Below are positions 1 to 9,971 of a stretch of 64,000 nt of DNA, piece after piece; positions within the stretch are counted from its first letter, which is position 1; each line of letters begins with the position of its first letter. The stretch comes from Pedobacter sp. B4-66 (lineage in GTDB: Bacteria; Bacteroidota; Bacteroidia; Sphingobacteriales; Sphingobacteriaceae). The position numbers and the translations under genes are program-made. The stretch covers positions 62,001-126,000 of the forward strand of contig NZ_JAFVME010000005.1 of the NCBI RefSeq assembly GCF_018492665.1. The letters are read 5' to 3'. The notes under the pieces were generated by a model. That model worked only from the letters and a program-made list of their open reading frames with translations, was not told the DNA's origin and made no database searches.

Positions 1-571
1 CATGGCGGGTAAACATTTCAACTTTACCCATTCCTACCTGACGCTCTAAAGCGCTATATGCTCCTAAAAGCAATTGCTGACCGGTTTGTCCGGCAGCATA
101 AAATGTTCTCTGAACTTGTGTACCACCAAAAGAACGGTTGTCTAACAAACCACCATATTCTCTGGCCAAAGGCACACCTTGCGCCACACACTGATCAATA
201 ATATTAGTACTTACCTCAGCCAAACGGTGTACGTTAGCTTCTCTTGCACGGTAATCACCACCTTTTATTGTATCATAAAATAAGCGATAAGTACTATCAC
301 CATCATTCTGATAATTTTTTGCTGCATTGATACCGCCTTGAGCTGCAATTGAGTGCGCTCTTCTTGGTGAATCCTGAAAACAAAAACATTTAACCTTATA
401 ACCCATTTCGGCAAGGGTTGCTGCCGCTGAGGCACCAGCTAATCCAGAACCTACTACAATTATCTCGATGCTTCTTTTATTGGATGGATTAACCAATGGC
501 ATAGACGAACGTAGTTTAGTCCATTTATCGGTTAATTCTCCTTCGGGTATATGAGCATTTAATTCTGCCAT
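1..571 (-). CDS. sdhA: Succinate dehydrogenase/fumarate reductase flavoprotein subunit, partial
   Basis: This is the N-terminal ~190 residues of the FAD-binding subunit of succinate:quinone oxidoreductase; the rest lies beyond the left edge. The Rossmann FAD motif ([14 protein letters not shown]) lies near residue 40. It is followed by the [10 protein letters not shown] segment, where the family binds FAD covalently through a nearby His, and by a [17 protein letters not shown] stretch (here [15 protein letters not shown]). The enzyme oxidises succinate to fumarate at the inner membrane and feeds the quinone pool. It lies 24 bp downstream of sdhC in the same orientation, the usual sdhC-sdhA-sdhB order in Bacteroidota, so sdhB is expected beyond the window. 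The ATG at 571 was chosen because the protein then begins [11 protein letters not shown], close to relatives. Confidence 0.95.
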   Translation of the reverse strand, partial: MAELNAHIPEGELTDKWTKLRSSMPLVNPSNKRSIEIIVVGSGLAGASAAATLAEMGYKVKCFCFQDSPRRAHSIAAQGGINAAKNYQNDGDSTYRLFYDTIKGGDYRAREANVHRLAEVSTNIIDQCVAQGVPLAREYGGLLDNRSFGGTQVQRTFYAAGQTGQQLLLGAYSALERQVGMGKVEMFTRH

Positions 572-595
572 GTTATTTAAAGTTAAGATCAAAAA

Positions 596-1276
596 TTATT
601 TAATACAACCCAGGTACATCACAATGGGCATCAATGCAAAAAGCAAAGGAATAATGATAGAAAACCAAAAACCGAATCCTTTGATAAGTGGAGTATATTT
701 CTTGTGGTTCCAGCCTAAAGTCTGAAATGCAGAAGAAAAACCATGTAATAAGTGATAAGCCAATGAAACCATTGCAAGTACATAAAGTAATACTAACAAA
801 GGATCTTTAAATGTCTCTACCATTACAGCAAACAAATCATGATTTCCATTCGCATCTACTGTAGGAATACCTGTAAAACGAGACATTACCCAGAATTTAG
901 AGACGTGAACAATAAGGAAAATCAACAATAAAGTACCTAACAAGCCCATTGAGCGTGAGTACCACTTACTGTTAGCTGAACCGTTATTTACCGCATACCT
1001 TTCAGGTCTTGCTGCACGATTTTGAAAAACAAGCCTAAATCCTTGAACAATGTGAGCGAGTAAACCGGCAAACAACACAACTTCCATTGCGCGGATTATC
1101 CAGTTAGTACCCATAAAATGTGCTCCCATGTTAAAGGTTAAGCCACCGTCATTAACAATGATCAAAGCATTGATGAAACAATGCACGACAAGGAATGAGA
1201 TAAGGAACAGGCCGGTGATACCCATTATTAATTTTTTTCCTATAGATGAGGAAAAAGCGTTTCCGAAACTAGCCAT
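596..1276 (-). CDS. sdhC: Succinate dehydrogenase cytochrome b558 subunit
   Basis: A 226-residue membrane anchor of the single-polypeptide, Bacteroidota/Epsilon type (Wolinella FrdC-like). About five hydrophobic segments are visible, near residues 13-38, 60-80, 108-130, 155-180 and 200-222. Conserved-looking histidines in the helices (VVHCF, LLAHIVQG, LIVHV, AYHLLHGF) are the expected ligands of two b hemes. The subunit passes electrons from the SdhAB arm to menaquinone. It is first in the operon, with sdhA 24 bp downstream. Family membership is clear; the heme ligand assignment is inferred from the family. Confidence 0.93.
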   Translation of the reverse strand: MASFGNAFSSSIGKKLIMGITGLFLISFLVVHCFINALIIVNDGGLTFNMGAHFMGTNWIIRAMEVVLFAGLLAHIVQGFRLVFQNRAARPERYAVNNGSANSKWYSRSMGLLGTLLLIFLIVHVSKFWVMSRFTGIPTVDANGNHDLFAVMVETFKDPLLVLLYVLAMVSLAYHLLHGFSSAFQTLGWNHKKYTPLIKGFGFWFSIIIPLLFALMPIVMYLGCIK

Positions 1277-1390
1277 TAGAATTATATTTTAGTTCTGTAG
1301 TGCAAAAGTATTTAATAAAAGAATTAATTGGTTAATTTCAAGGACAAATCGGCTATTTAGAAACATTCTAATATTACAATATTATGATAA

Positions 1391-1424
1391 ATAAAAAACG
1401 GGGAACAACTTTCGTTGTCCCCCG
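1391..1424 (-). terminator. Rho-independent terminator of degP-like gene
   Basis: Arms 1399-1409 and 1414-1424 form an 11-bp GC-rich stem with one G-U pair and a 4-nt loop. On the minus strand it is followed directly by TTTTTTAT. It sits 23 bp after the stop of the protease gene. Confidence 0.85.
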
Positions 1425-1446
1425 TTCCAATTATAGAAAAATGTGA

Positions 1447-2970
1447 TTAGAAGCTGAATGTATAATTTCCATTCGGTCCAACACCTGAAATAGTAGTCAT
1501 ACCATTTTTAGATGATGGCAATGCGTTTTCTACATCTTTAGCATTGTTTACCGGCTTTCCGTTTACTGTTGTGATCAACATTCCATTAGGTACATCTACT
1601 GAATCAAATAACTTACCTTTTTGAATTTCAGTAACCATAACGCCATTTTTAACGCCATACTTAGCTTTCAACTCTGAAGGGGCCGGAAGAAACGAAGCCC
1701 CTAACTTACTAATTGTAGCCCCTGTTGGTTTTCCGCTAGCAGCTAAGCTTGGCGAAGTTTTCTTTGCATCATCACCTTTCAAGGTAATAGATGTACTTTT
1801 TTCTGAGCCGTTTCTTAAATAAGTAAGCTGAACTTTATCACCGGGACTCAAACGTCCAATTTTCTCTTGCAAATCTGGTGAGTCATAAATTACAGCTCCC
1901 TCAACTTTTTTAATGATATCTCCTTTTTGTAAACCTGCAGCGGCAGCTCCACTATTTGGAAGTACACCGGTAATATAAAGCCCGGTATTTTCTTTAACCT
2001 GAAATTTTTCGGCCATATCTGCATCTAGCGGTGCAAACGTTACTCCAATATAGCCACGTCTAACTTCGCCATACTTTCTAAAGTCATCAAGAATCTTTTT
2101 CGCAAGGTTAATTGGAATAGCAAATCCATAACCAACATTAGTACCTGTTTGCGATGCTATAGCAGCATTAATACCAATTAATTCTCCGTTTGCATTTACC
2201 AATGCCCCACCACTGTTACCTGGATTAATAGCCGCATCTGTTTGAATGAAAGATTCTATACTAGTATTAGTACGTTCAGGCACTTTACCTGTTCTTTGGT
2301 ATTCTTCATACTCTTCTTGAGTAGGTTGGTTCTGACTTTTGGCCAAAATACCTATGCTACGAGCTTTTGCACTTACAATACCTGCTGTAACAGTTGTTTG
2401 CAAATCAAGCGGGAAACCTACAGCCAATACCCATTCGCCAATCTGAACGTTATCAGAATTCCCCATTTTTACAACCGGAAGGTCTGTAGCATCTACCTTA
2501 ATAAGAGCCAGATCAGTATTTGGATCTTTACCAATCACCTTAGCGCTCACCTTACGTCTGTCAGACAAAACAACTTCAATTTTATCTGCATTATCAACCA
2601 CGTGGTTATTTGTAACGATATACCCATCCGAAGTTAATATTACGCCGGAACCTGAAGCAGCTTGAGGTGCACGTTGCATTCTTCTTCCACCACCACCAAA
2701 TAATTGATCAAACATATCCATTGGAGATGAATCTCCATTAGATCTTGAGTATAAAGTTCTGATATGTACCACAGCAGGCGAAACTGCCGCCGCCGCCTCT
2801 ACAAAATCAACTGACCCTGCTGAAGATACCTTTGAATTGCTCGCAAAAAGTACTTTTTGCTGATCTTGAAACGATAATTGAGCAGTTCTTGGCTCTAATA
2901 ATTTATAACCGCCAATTGCAGCCGCACCACCTATAAATGCAGCCAACACTATTAATCCTATTCTTTTCAT
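1447..2970 (-). CDS. DegP/HtrA-type periplasmic serine protease with two PDZ domains
   Basis: A 507-residue envelope quality-control protease. An N-terminal hydrophobic segment (about residues 4-20) exports or anchors it. The trypsin-like domain shows a full triad: His123 in VTNNHVV, Asp153 in NTDLALIK and Ser255 in NPGNSGGAL. PDZ1 follows at about 305-395 (RRGYIGVTF, GLQKGDIIKKVEG) and a more diverged PDZ2 at about 425-505. The Do/DegQ family degrades or refolds misfolded periplasmic and outer-membrane proteins. It is monocistronic with its own terminator, and divergent from dapF across a 148-175 bp gap. Whether it acts as DegP, DegQ or DegS cannot be decided from sequence alone. Confidence 0.93.
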   Translation of the reverse strand: MKRIGLIVLAAFIGGAAAIGGYKLLEPRTAQLSFQDQQKVLFASNSKVSSAGSVDFVEAAAAVSPAVVHIRTLYSRSNGDSSPMDMFDQLFGGGGRRMQRAPQAASGSGVILTSDGYIVTNNHVVDNADKIEVVLSDRRKVSAKVIGKDPNTDLALIKVDATDLPVVKMGNSDNVQIGEWVLAVGFPLDLQTTVTAGIVSAKARSIGILAKSQNQPTQEEYEEYQRTGKVPERTNTSIESFIQTDAAINPGNSGGALVNANGELIGINAAIASQTGTNVGYGFAIPINLAKKILDDFRKYGEVRRGYIGVTFAPLDADMAEKFQVKENTGLYITGVLPNSGAAAAGLQKGDIIKKVEGAVIYDSPDLQEKIGRLSPGDKVQLTYLRNGSEKSTSITLKGDDAKKTSPSLAASGKPTGATISKLGASFLPAPSELKAKYGVKNGVMVTEIQKGKLFDSVDVPNGMLITTVNGKPVNNAKDVENALPSSKNGMTTISGVGPNGNYTFSF

Positions 2971-3145
2971 TTATATATTGTTTAATTTTATTCTCAATTG
3001 TAAACTCATACGAGTCTCATATTTACTTACAAATGCTTTTCTTTTCATTGATTTAATCAAATTTAGTACCATATCAACGATATTTGCATCTGTAATAAGT
3101 CACGAATACTGTTAAAAAATGTTAAATGAACATCACCCATTAAAG

Positions 3146-3931
3146 ATGAACACTCACTTCTTCAAATACCAAGGCGCAGGTAACGATTTCATTCTGATTG
3201 ACAATCGGGATCTTACCTTTAAATATACGGATAACAATGCTGTTTTACAACTATGTAACAGGCGTTTTGGCATTGGAGCAGATGGTTTAATGCTTTTACA
3301 GAACCATGCTGATTATGATTTTGAGATGCTTTATTTTAATGCTGATGGCAACCTTGGAAGTATGTGTGGCAACGGAGGCCGATGCATTGTAGCATTTGCC
3401 AAACACCTGGGGATAATTGACCAAGAGACTGATTTTTTGGCAGTTGATGGGCCGCACTATGCCAAAATTTCAGAAGAAGGCACTTGGATAGACCTTCAAA
3501 TGATCGATATAGATACCATCAATAAAGATGGTGATGCTTATGTTCTAAATACAGGCTCTCCGCATTACGTAGCAGAAATGCAAAATTTAAAGGATTACGA
3601 TGTCTATGAAAATGGCAAAGCCATTAGAAATAATGAGACCTATAAAAAAGAGGGAATCAATGTGAACTTTGTTGAGGACAAAGGTGATCATTTGTTCGTA
3701 CGTACTTTTGAAAGAGGCGTAGAAGATGAAACTTATGCCTGTGGAACCGGAGTAACTGCCGTTGCACTTTCAATGGCTCAACACAATCATCAAATCGGAC
3801 ACATAGAAACCCCTATTAAAGTACTGGGTGGAGACCTTAAAATCCAGTTCGACTACGATGGCAAACAGTTTACCAACGTATTCTTATGTGGACCAGCCAA
3901 ACAAGTTTTTGAAGGAGAGATTAGTATTTAA
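3146..3931 (+). CDS. dapF: Diaminopimelate epimerase
   Basis: A 261-residue enzyme that interconverts LL- and meso-diaminopimelate in lysine and peptidoglycan synthesis. The N-terminus FFKYQGAGNDFILID is the family signature. Both catalytic cysteines are present, in MCGNGGRC and in YACGTGVTA. I placed the start at ATG 3146 rather than the in-frame ATG 3119, because homologues begin a few residues before the F-x-K-x-x-G-x-G-N-D-F motif. It ends 6 bp before the converging helicase gene, with no terminator visible between them. Confidence 0.95.
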   Translation: MNTHFFKYQGAGNDFILIDNRDLTFKYTDNNAVLQLCNRRFGIGADGLMLLQNHADYDFEMLYFNADGNLGSMCGNGGRCIVAFAKHLGIIDQETDFLAVDGPHYAKISEEGTWIDLQMIDIDTINKDGDAYVLNTGSPHYVAEMQNLKDYDVYENGKAIRNNETYKKEGINVNFVEDKGDHLFVRTFERGVEDETYACGTGVTAVALSMAQHNHQIGHIETPIKVLGGDLKIQFDYDGKQFTNVFLCGPAKQVFEGEISI

Positions 3932-3937
3932 CAAATA

Positions 3938-6232
3938 CTATCTCTCTGCAAGATGAGCCGCAACAGCAATCTTAATTTCCCCAAAAGAATAATCTCTACC
4001 CAAGTATTCTCTTATTGGATTCATCTGTAGCGTCTTTAATTCTGTTATTGCGTCCAGTATTTTATCCAGCTTTTTTGAGCCAATAATATCTTTTGCTGAG
4101 ATTTCTTGCTTAGCAACATAATGAGCTAGATGACCCTCAATAGTACCTATTACCATTTTACGTTCAGAGGCTATCTCTGCTATCGTTTTACCCTCTTTTA
4201 ACAATACAAGCGACAGCTCTTTAGTATCAACTTTAGGCGCCTTTTCAACTTTAGCTTTAGTATTTCCTGATTTTGCTTTAGTAGTTTTAGATTTCTTCTC
4301 AGTAAAGTCAAGTGTACCCGTCATAGCAAATACCTTTTCCATTTGAGATGCACGCTTAGCCTGATCAATCAATTCGTTAACATCCTTTTTGGTAAATTCT
4401 ACCCCATCTATGGTAGCCTTCAATAACGCCGTTGCCTTACTGATCTTCTTTACTTGCTCATAAAACAAGGCTTCCATCTCTAATAGCTCTGTTAAAAAGG
4501 CAATCACCTGTTTATCCTGCTTTACCAATTCCATCCGTTCAAAGATTCGTTTAGAGAATCCGGATAGCAGTGGGTTAAAATAGTTCTCAGCAGCAGCAGT
4601 CCTTTCTAGCAATGCAGACAACCCCTCCTCAGTTTTAACCTGCGACAAGCGCTGTATTTGCACCAGAAATTTATTAGCATGAGCTTTAACCTCACTCAGA
4701 TCTTTTAAAAGCTGCGCAGCCCACTTATGATGTTTCTGCTTTGCAGATTTATTGATGTCCTTAGTATAAGAATGTACATGATCATACACATAGTTATCAA
4801 GCGGATTCAAATCGAAACACTGTAACAGATAGTTGCGCAAGAACGTATCACTCTCCTCTTTAATTTGCGCTTCCAAGCGAGCGGGCTCTTGCTTATTTCT
4901 GGAGAAGAAGGTAACATTTTGATCCTGTCGAATCCCTGAACCTGAAATCAAAGAGGTAAGTATCAAACCATCTAATGACCGAAGACGCGAAAGCGCCACG
5001 TAAATTTGTCCGGGTGCAAATGCATTTCCAATATCTATGATCGCCTTTTCAAAAGTTAAACCCTGACTCTTGTGTACTGTAATTGCCCAGGCCAGTTTTA
5101 GAGGATACTGAGTAAAAGTACCAGCCAGATCCTCATGTATTTCGCCTGTAATCTTATCAGTAGTATACTTTATATTTTTCCAGGTATATTTCTCAAGAAT
5201 GATTTTCTCTCTACTCCCCTCAGCCTGTACCTCAATCTGGTCTGGCTTTAATGATGTAACAACCGCTATTTTACCGTTAAAGAAACGCTGTTCTCCGGTA
5301 GGATCATTTTTAATGAACATTACCTGAGCACCCACCTTAAGTTCTAAAATATGCTCTGCAGGGTATGAGTACTCACTGAAATCATCTTCAATTTTAGCAA
5401 CATATAAATACGAGGCCGCCTTTAACTCCTCAAGACTTTGTTTATTCAACGTATCAGCCTTATTGTTGTGGGTAGTTAAAGTGATGTATTTATCATTTAT
5501 TGATGGCTTAAAATCTGCTTTATAATATCTCTCCAGCAAAGCTACATCCTGTGCAGTTACAGTATTATTCCTTAAATTATTAAGCAGATTTATGAAAACT
5601 TCATCAGCCTGCCTGTAAATCTTTTCAAGCTCTATGTATATCGGCGGACTCCTTTGCAATGCAAGTGCATCAAAGAAATAAGCACTTTTATAAAACTGCC
5701 CCAGTAAATTCCATTCGTTAGATTTTACCACCGGCGGCAACTGATGCAAATCACCAATAAACAAAACTTGCACCCCACCAAAACTCGCAGAGTTATTTTT
5801 TCTGATGTAACGCAAAATCATGTCTATTGCGTCCAGCAAATCTGCACGCAGCATACTTACCTCATCAATAATCAACAGTTCCATATCAATAATCACCTTA
5901 CGCTTTGCGGCGGTCATGTTTAAATGCCTTACAATAGATTTTGGTGTATTATACTGCTGATTGTAGTGATCTCCGTCGGCATCGGGTTGCTTTGGCAAAT
6001 AGGTTCCAAAAGGCAACTGAAACAAAGAATGTATAGTAACTCCCGCAGCATTTATCGCAGCAATACCTGTAGGCGCAGCAATAACAGCTTTTTTATGGGT
6101 AAGCTCAATTAACTTCCGCAGAAATGTGGTTTTACCTGTCCCCGCCTTTCCAGTCAGGAATATATGTTTAGAAGTATAATTGACAAACCTCGCGGCAAGT
6201 TCTGCAGGATTAGCACTCTCAGAATTCGACAT
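3938..6232 (-). CDS. PIF1/RecD-like DNA helicase with C-terminal HTH region
   Basis: A 764-residue superfamily 1B helicase. Walker A (LTGKAGTGKTTFL) lies at about residues 26-38, Walker B (IIDEVSML) at about 121-128, and GDLHQLPPV (motif III) follows. The AWAITVHKSQGLTF and YVALSRL segments near residues 385-420 are typical of PIF1 and RecD. After a helical middle region there is a Lys-rich linker (KKSKTTKAKSGNTKAK) and then a helix-turn-helix-like segment (LLKEGKTIAEIASER) at about 675-730. This architecture is common in Bacteroidota. A 5'-3' helicase acting at replication or repair structures is the family expectation; the substrate is unknown. It is divergent from the TonB receptor gene. 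Confidence 0.88.
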   Translation of the reverse strand: MSNSESANPAELAARFVNYTSKHIFLTGKAGTGKTTFLRKLIELTHKKAVIAAPTGIAAINAAGVTIHSLFQLPFGTYLPKQPDADGDHYNQQYNTPKSIVRHLNMTAAKRKVIIDMELLIIDEVSMLRADLLDAIDMILRYIRKNNSASFGGVQVLFIGDLHQLPPVVKSNEWNLLGQFYKSAYFFDALALQRSPPIYIELEKIYRQADEVFINLLNNLRNNTVTAQDVALLERYYKADFKPSINDKYITLTTHNNKADTLNKQSLEELKAASYLYVAKIEDDFSEYSYPAEHILELKVGAQVMFIKNDPTGEQRFFNGKIAVVTSLKPDQIEVQAEGSREKIILEKYTWKNIKYTTDKITGEIHEDLAGTFTQYPLKLAWAITVHKSQGLTFEKAIIDIGNAFAPGQIYVALSRLRSLDGLILTSLISGSGIRQDQNVTFFSRNKQEPARLEAQIKEESDTFLRNYLLQCFDLNPLDNYVYDHVHSYTKDINKSAKQKHHKWAAQLLKDLSEVKAHANKFLVQIQRLSQVKTEEGLSALLERTAAAENYFNPLLSGFSKRIFERMELVKQDKQVIAFLTELLEMEALFYEQVKKISKATALLKATIDGVEFTKKDVNELIDQAKRASQMEKVFAMTGTLDFTEKKSKTTKAKSGNTKAKVEKAPKVDTKELSLVLLKEGKTIAEIASERKMVIGTIEGHLAHYVAKQEISAKDIIGSKKLDKILDAITELKTLQMNPIREYLGRDYSFGEIKIAVAAHLAER

Positions 6233-6382
6233 GGGCCAAAGTTAACAAGAACTACAGCTTAAACCTAATCGGTAAAAAATGCGTTACAATCAATATTTTA
6301 ACATTGTTTAACAAACTTTAACAATTCCGTAATTCCATTACTAAACTTTTAGTTATATCTTGTGCTGACAAAAATTCATACT

Positions 6383-9190
6383 ATGAAACTAACCTCTCTA
6401 ACACTCCTGCTGGTATTTAGCTCGATGTTATTGTTTGCACAAAACCCCTATTCCATAAAAGGGGCTGTAGTAGATACCGCTGCTACCTACAAAATGGTTA
6501 ATACCACAATAACCGTATTAAACCAAAAAGATTCAACTCTTGTAAAATACACCCGAGCTACTCCCGAAGGGACCTTTTCTTTCAACAATTTAAAGTCAGG
6601 GAAGTTTATCCTTATGGTAACCTATCCCGGTTATGCCGATTATATTGAGGATTTTGCCCTAGACTCTGCCAAATCAAGTAAAGATTTTGGAAACATAAAT
6701 GTAATCCTTAAAGCCACCCTTTTGGAAGGCGTTATCATCAAAGGGAAAGTCGCGGCAATTAAAATTAAGGGCGACACCACTGAATTTAATGCAGGCAGCT
6801 ATGCAATACAACCCAATTCAAAAGTAGAAGACTTACTAAAACAATTACCCGGCATACAGGTTGATAAAGATGGAAAAATCACTGCTCAGGGACAAACAGT
6901 AAATAAAGTATTGGTTGACGGTGAAGAGTTTTTTGGCGATGACCCTACCCTCGTAACCAAAAACCTACGTGCCGATATGGTAGACAAAGTGCAGCTTTAT
7001 GATAAGAAAAGTGATCAGGCCACATTTACCGGAATTGATGACGGAGAAAAAAACAAAACAATCAATATCAAATTAAAAGAAGACAAGAAAAACGGCTACT
7101 TCGGAAAAGTTGAAGGCGGCATAGGCACAGATAAGTTCTATAAAGGACAAGCTATGTTTAATGCATTTAAAGGCAAGCAGAAGTTTTCTGCCTATGGTAT
7201 TACCGGCAATACCGGTCAAACTGGACTAGGCTGGGGAGACAGAGATAAATACGGAGGTGCATCAAGCAATATGGAATTTTCTGATGATGGCGGAATGATG
7301 TTCTTTTCTGGAGGCAATGATGATTTCGAATCATGGGACGGGCAATACAATGGCCAGGGCATCCCTTCTGCTCATAGTGGCGGATTACATTACGAGAACA
7401 AATGGGATAGCGATAAACATGCTATTAACTCAAACTACAAGATAGGCTCAATTGGAGTAGAAGGGACAAGAGAAAATCTGACTCAAAACAACCTGCCGGG
7501 TGGACTAATCAACAGTAGCTCTAATCAGACTTTTGATAACCTAATGTTCAGGCAGAAAGCCGACGTAACCTATACTATAAAATTGGATTCAACATCAACA
7601 TTAAAGTTAATGGTTGATGGAACATTAAAAAACAGCAAAACAAGAGAAGATAATATTTCTGCAAGTTTAAGAGGGGATAACACCAAACAAAACACAGGCA
7701 TGAGGTCGTTAAGTAACGATGGCGACCAACAATTGTTTAACGCAAGTGCCTTTTGGACTAAAAAACTTAAGAAAAAAGGAAGAACACTTTCTGTAAATGT
7801 TAAACAGGCAGTAAATGAAAATGACACAAAAGGTTACCTGGATTCAAGAAGTGAGTTCTTTAATGACCAGGGAGTTTCAGATAGCATTTTACTAGTTAAT
7901 CAATACAAAATCAACAACACCAGTAATTCTTCATTTAACACCAATATGACGTATACTGAGCCTCTTTCTAAAACATTATCTCTAGTTTTAAGCTATGGTC
8001 TTGGAATTAACAACAGTAATTCTGATCGTAAATCTTTTAATAAAGGAGCATCTGGCGAATATGATATATTAGACAGACAATTCAGTAACGACTTTGATTT
8101 GGATCAACTCTCAAACCAAGGCGGGGCAACATTCAACTTTAAGAAAGACAAGTCAACAATAAATTTCGGCACCAAGGTAAGTACCGTAAGCTTTAGACAA
8201 TTTGACGCTTATACCGACAAAACCTTCAAAAGAAATTTCATGAACTGGAATCCTCAATTATCTTATCAATACAGGTTCTCTCAGCAAAAATCTCTATATC
8301 TAAGTTATTATGGTAATACCAGTCAACCAAGTATAGATCAGATCCAACCGGTTAGGGTAAATACCGATCCATTAAATGAAAGCATTGGTAACCCTAATTT
8401 AAAACCATCTTTTAGAAGCAGCATGAACCTATACTACAACTCATACAAGGTATTAAGCGATCAATATATATATGTTAATGGTGGATATTCATTTACAACA
8501 AACCCAATAATAAACCACACTACAACTGACAGCCAGGGTAAAAACTTCTATCAGTCCATCAATCTACACGACAAAAGCCCTTATAACTATAACTTTAACT
8601 TTGGCGCCAACAAAAAAATTAAAGCTTTAGACATGAGCGTAGGCCTCAACCTTCGCACAAATGGAAATGTCAACTACACACAAGTGAGCGACACTGTTAG
8701 AACTGAACTAAACACCAGTAAATCTTATAGCTATTCTGGCGGACTGAACATTTCTAAATACAAAGAAAAGAAATATGATTTCCGAATTTCAGGTGGTCCA
8801 AGCTATAACATCATCACTTCTTCTTTGCAAACCAGAAGCAACAACAAAGGGTGGGGATTTCAGGGTGACGCGAGCTTTAACGTATATCTGCCTGGTAAAA
8901 TACAGATTGGCTCAGATGCCGAGTATCAGTTTACTGCAAAAACTCAAACCTTTGCTCAGGATTTGGAGCGTTTCATCTGGAATGCGTCTATATCTAAGAA
9001 ATTCTTTAAGCAAGAAAACTTAAGAATTTCACTTTCCGGAAACGATTTACTTAACCAGAATGTAGGCTTCAGCAGATATGCAAATGGCAACATGGTTACT
9101 CAAAACAGTTACACAACCATACAAAGATATTTTATGTGCACACTTAGTTGGGACTTTAATAAAATGGGCGGTTCAGCTCCTAAAAAATAA
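6383..9190 (+). CDS. Outer-membrane TonB-dependent-receptor-like beta-barrel protein
   Basis: A 935-residue outer membrane protein. A signal peptide (residues 1-20, ending MLLFAQ) precedes a carboxypeptidase-regulatory-like beta-sandwich (about 23-105). A plug-like region follows (about 130-240, with LPGIQVDKDGKI and VLVDGEEFFGDDP), then a long barrel rich in alternating aromatic strands. It belongs to the OMP_b-brl_3 group that pairs with GLPGLI proteins in Bacteroidota, and such a protein follows 4 bp downstream. The start was set at ATG 6383, since the upstream GTG at 6362 would put seven extra residues before a normal signal peptide. The transported substrate is unknown. Confidence 0.88.
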   Translation: MKLTSLTLLLVFSSMLLFAQNPYSIKGAVVDTAATYKMVNTTITVLNQKDSTLVKYTRATPEGTFSFNNLKSGKFILMVTYPGYADYIEDFALDSAKSSKDFGNINVILKATLLEGVIIKGKVAAIKIKGDTTEFNAGSYAIQPNSKVEDLLKQLPGIQVDKDGKITAQGQTVNKVLVDGEEFFGDDPTLVTKNLRADMVDKVQLYDKKSDQATFTGIDDGEKNKTINIKLKEDKKNGYFGKVEGGIGTDKFYKGQAMFNAFKGKQKFSAYGITGNTGQTGLGWGDRDKYGGASSNMEFSDDGGMMFFSGGNDDFESWDGQYNGQGIPSAHSGGLHYENKWDSDKHAINSNYKIGSIGVEGTRENLTQNNLPGGLINSSSNQTFDNLMFRQKADVTYTIKLDSTSTLKLMVDGTLKNSKTREDNISASLRGDNTKQNTGMRSLSNDGDQQLFNASAFWTKKLKKKGRTLSVNVKQAVNENDTKGYLDSRSEFFNDQGVSDSILLVNQYKINNTSNSSFNTNMTYTEPLSKTLSLVLSYGLGINNSNSDRKSFNKGASGEYDILDRQFSNDFDLDQLSNQGGATFNFKKDKSTINFGTKVSTVSFRQFDAYTDKTFKRNFMNWNPQLSYQYRFSQQKSLYLSYYGNTSQPSIDQIQPVRVNTDPLNESIGNPNLKPSFRSSMNLYYNSYKVLSDQYIYVNGGYSFTTNPIINHTTTDSQGKNFYQSINLHDKSPYNYNFNFGANKKIKALDMSVGLNLRTNGNVNYTQVSDTVRTELNTSKSYSYSGGLNISKYKEKKYDFRISGGPSYNIITSSLQTRSNNKGWGFQGDASFNVYLPGKIQIGSDAEYQFTAKTQTFAQDLERFIWNASISKKFFKQENLRISLSGNDLLNQNVGFSRYANGNMVTQNSYTTIQRYFMCTLSWDFNKMGGSAPKK

Positions 9191-9194
9191 GAAT

Positions 9195-9971
9195 ATGAAA
9201 CAGAAACTTATAATATTCAGCGCTTGCTTACTATTTAATATAAGCAGCCTGTTTGCACAGAATGTAAGATTTGCTACAGATGGCGTAATAGAATTTGAGA
9301 AAAGCGCGAACATGTTTGCCATCATGAAGAAACGAGTAGAAAAGAGCTCCAGTACTTTTATGCAACAGGCTTATGAGTCATACAGAAAGAATCAGCCTCA
9401 GTTTAGAGTAGTGAAAAGCACCTTAGCTTTTTCAAAAGATAAAACGTTATACAGCCCAATAGCCGAAGAAAGCAGCTCGCGTGGATATTTCTTTAACGAC
9501 CCTGCAAGCGAACAATACAACACAACATATACAGATCTTGCTTCTGGCATGTTTACTACTCAGAAAAAAGTTTACGAAGAAACCTTTTTAGTAAAAGACA
9601 CTACAAGAAAAATAAACTGGAAAATAACTAGCGAAATGCGCACAATAGCTGGCTACGAATGTCGTAGAGCAAATGCCATTATCCTTGACTCCATTTACGT
9701 GGTGGCCTTTTATACCGATAAAATCCCTGTATCCGGAGGTCCGGAATCATTTACAGGCTTACCTGGGATGATACTTGGCGTTGCACTACCACACGAAAAC
9801 ATAACATGGTTTGCAAAAACAGTAACAGACAAACCTGTAACCGCAAATGAACTTAAGGTGCCAACCAAAGGCAAAGCGACAAACAATAAGAGCTTAAGAG
9901 AAACAATTAACGCAGCCCTTAAAGATTGGGGAGATTATGCCCAATCCGCTTTAAAGGCCTTTCTGCTTTAA
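9195..9971 (+). CDS. GLPGLI family protein (GLPGMI variant)
   Basis: A 258-residue exported protein of unknown function. The signal peptide runs from MKQKLIIFSACLLF to about SLFAQ. The family signature appears as FTGLPGMILGV, with Met in place of the more usual Leu. YECRRANA in the middle is also typical of the family. The ATG at 9195, 4 bp after the receptor stop, gives a clean signal peptide; the longer reading back to 9078 only overlaps the receptor in another frame. The tight spacing implies co-expression with the receptor, perhaps as a partner that works on the same substrate. The gene overlaps the converging response-regulator gene by 4 bp. Confidence 0.88.
   Translation: MKQKLIIFSACLLFNISSLFAQNVRFATDGVIEFEKSANMFAIMKKRVEKSSSTFMQQAYESYRKNQPQFRVVKSTLAFSKDKTLYSPIAEESSSRGYFFNDPASEQYNTTYTDLASGMFTTQKKVYEETFLVKDTTRKINWKITSEMRTIAGYECRRANAIILDSIYVVAFYTDKIPVSGGPESFTGLPGMILGVALPHENITWFAKTVTDKPVTANELKVPTKGKATNNKSLRETINAALKDWGDYAQSALKAFLL

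Noticed and set aside
2242..2637. 131-residue open frame antisense to the DegP-like gene
   Set aside because: It overlaps the protease catalytic domain on the other strand and has Cys/aromatic-rich composition typical of a shadow frame.
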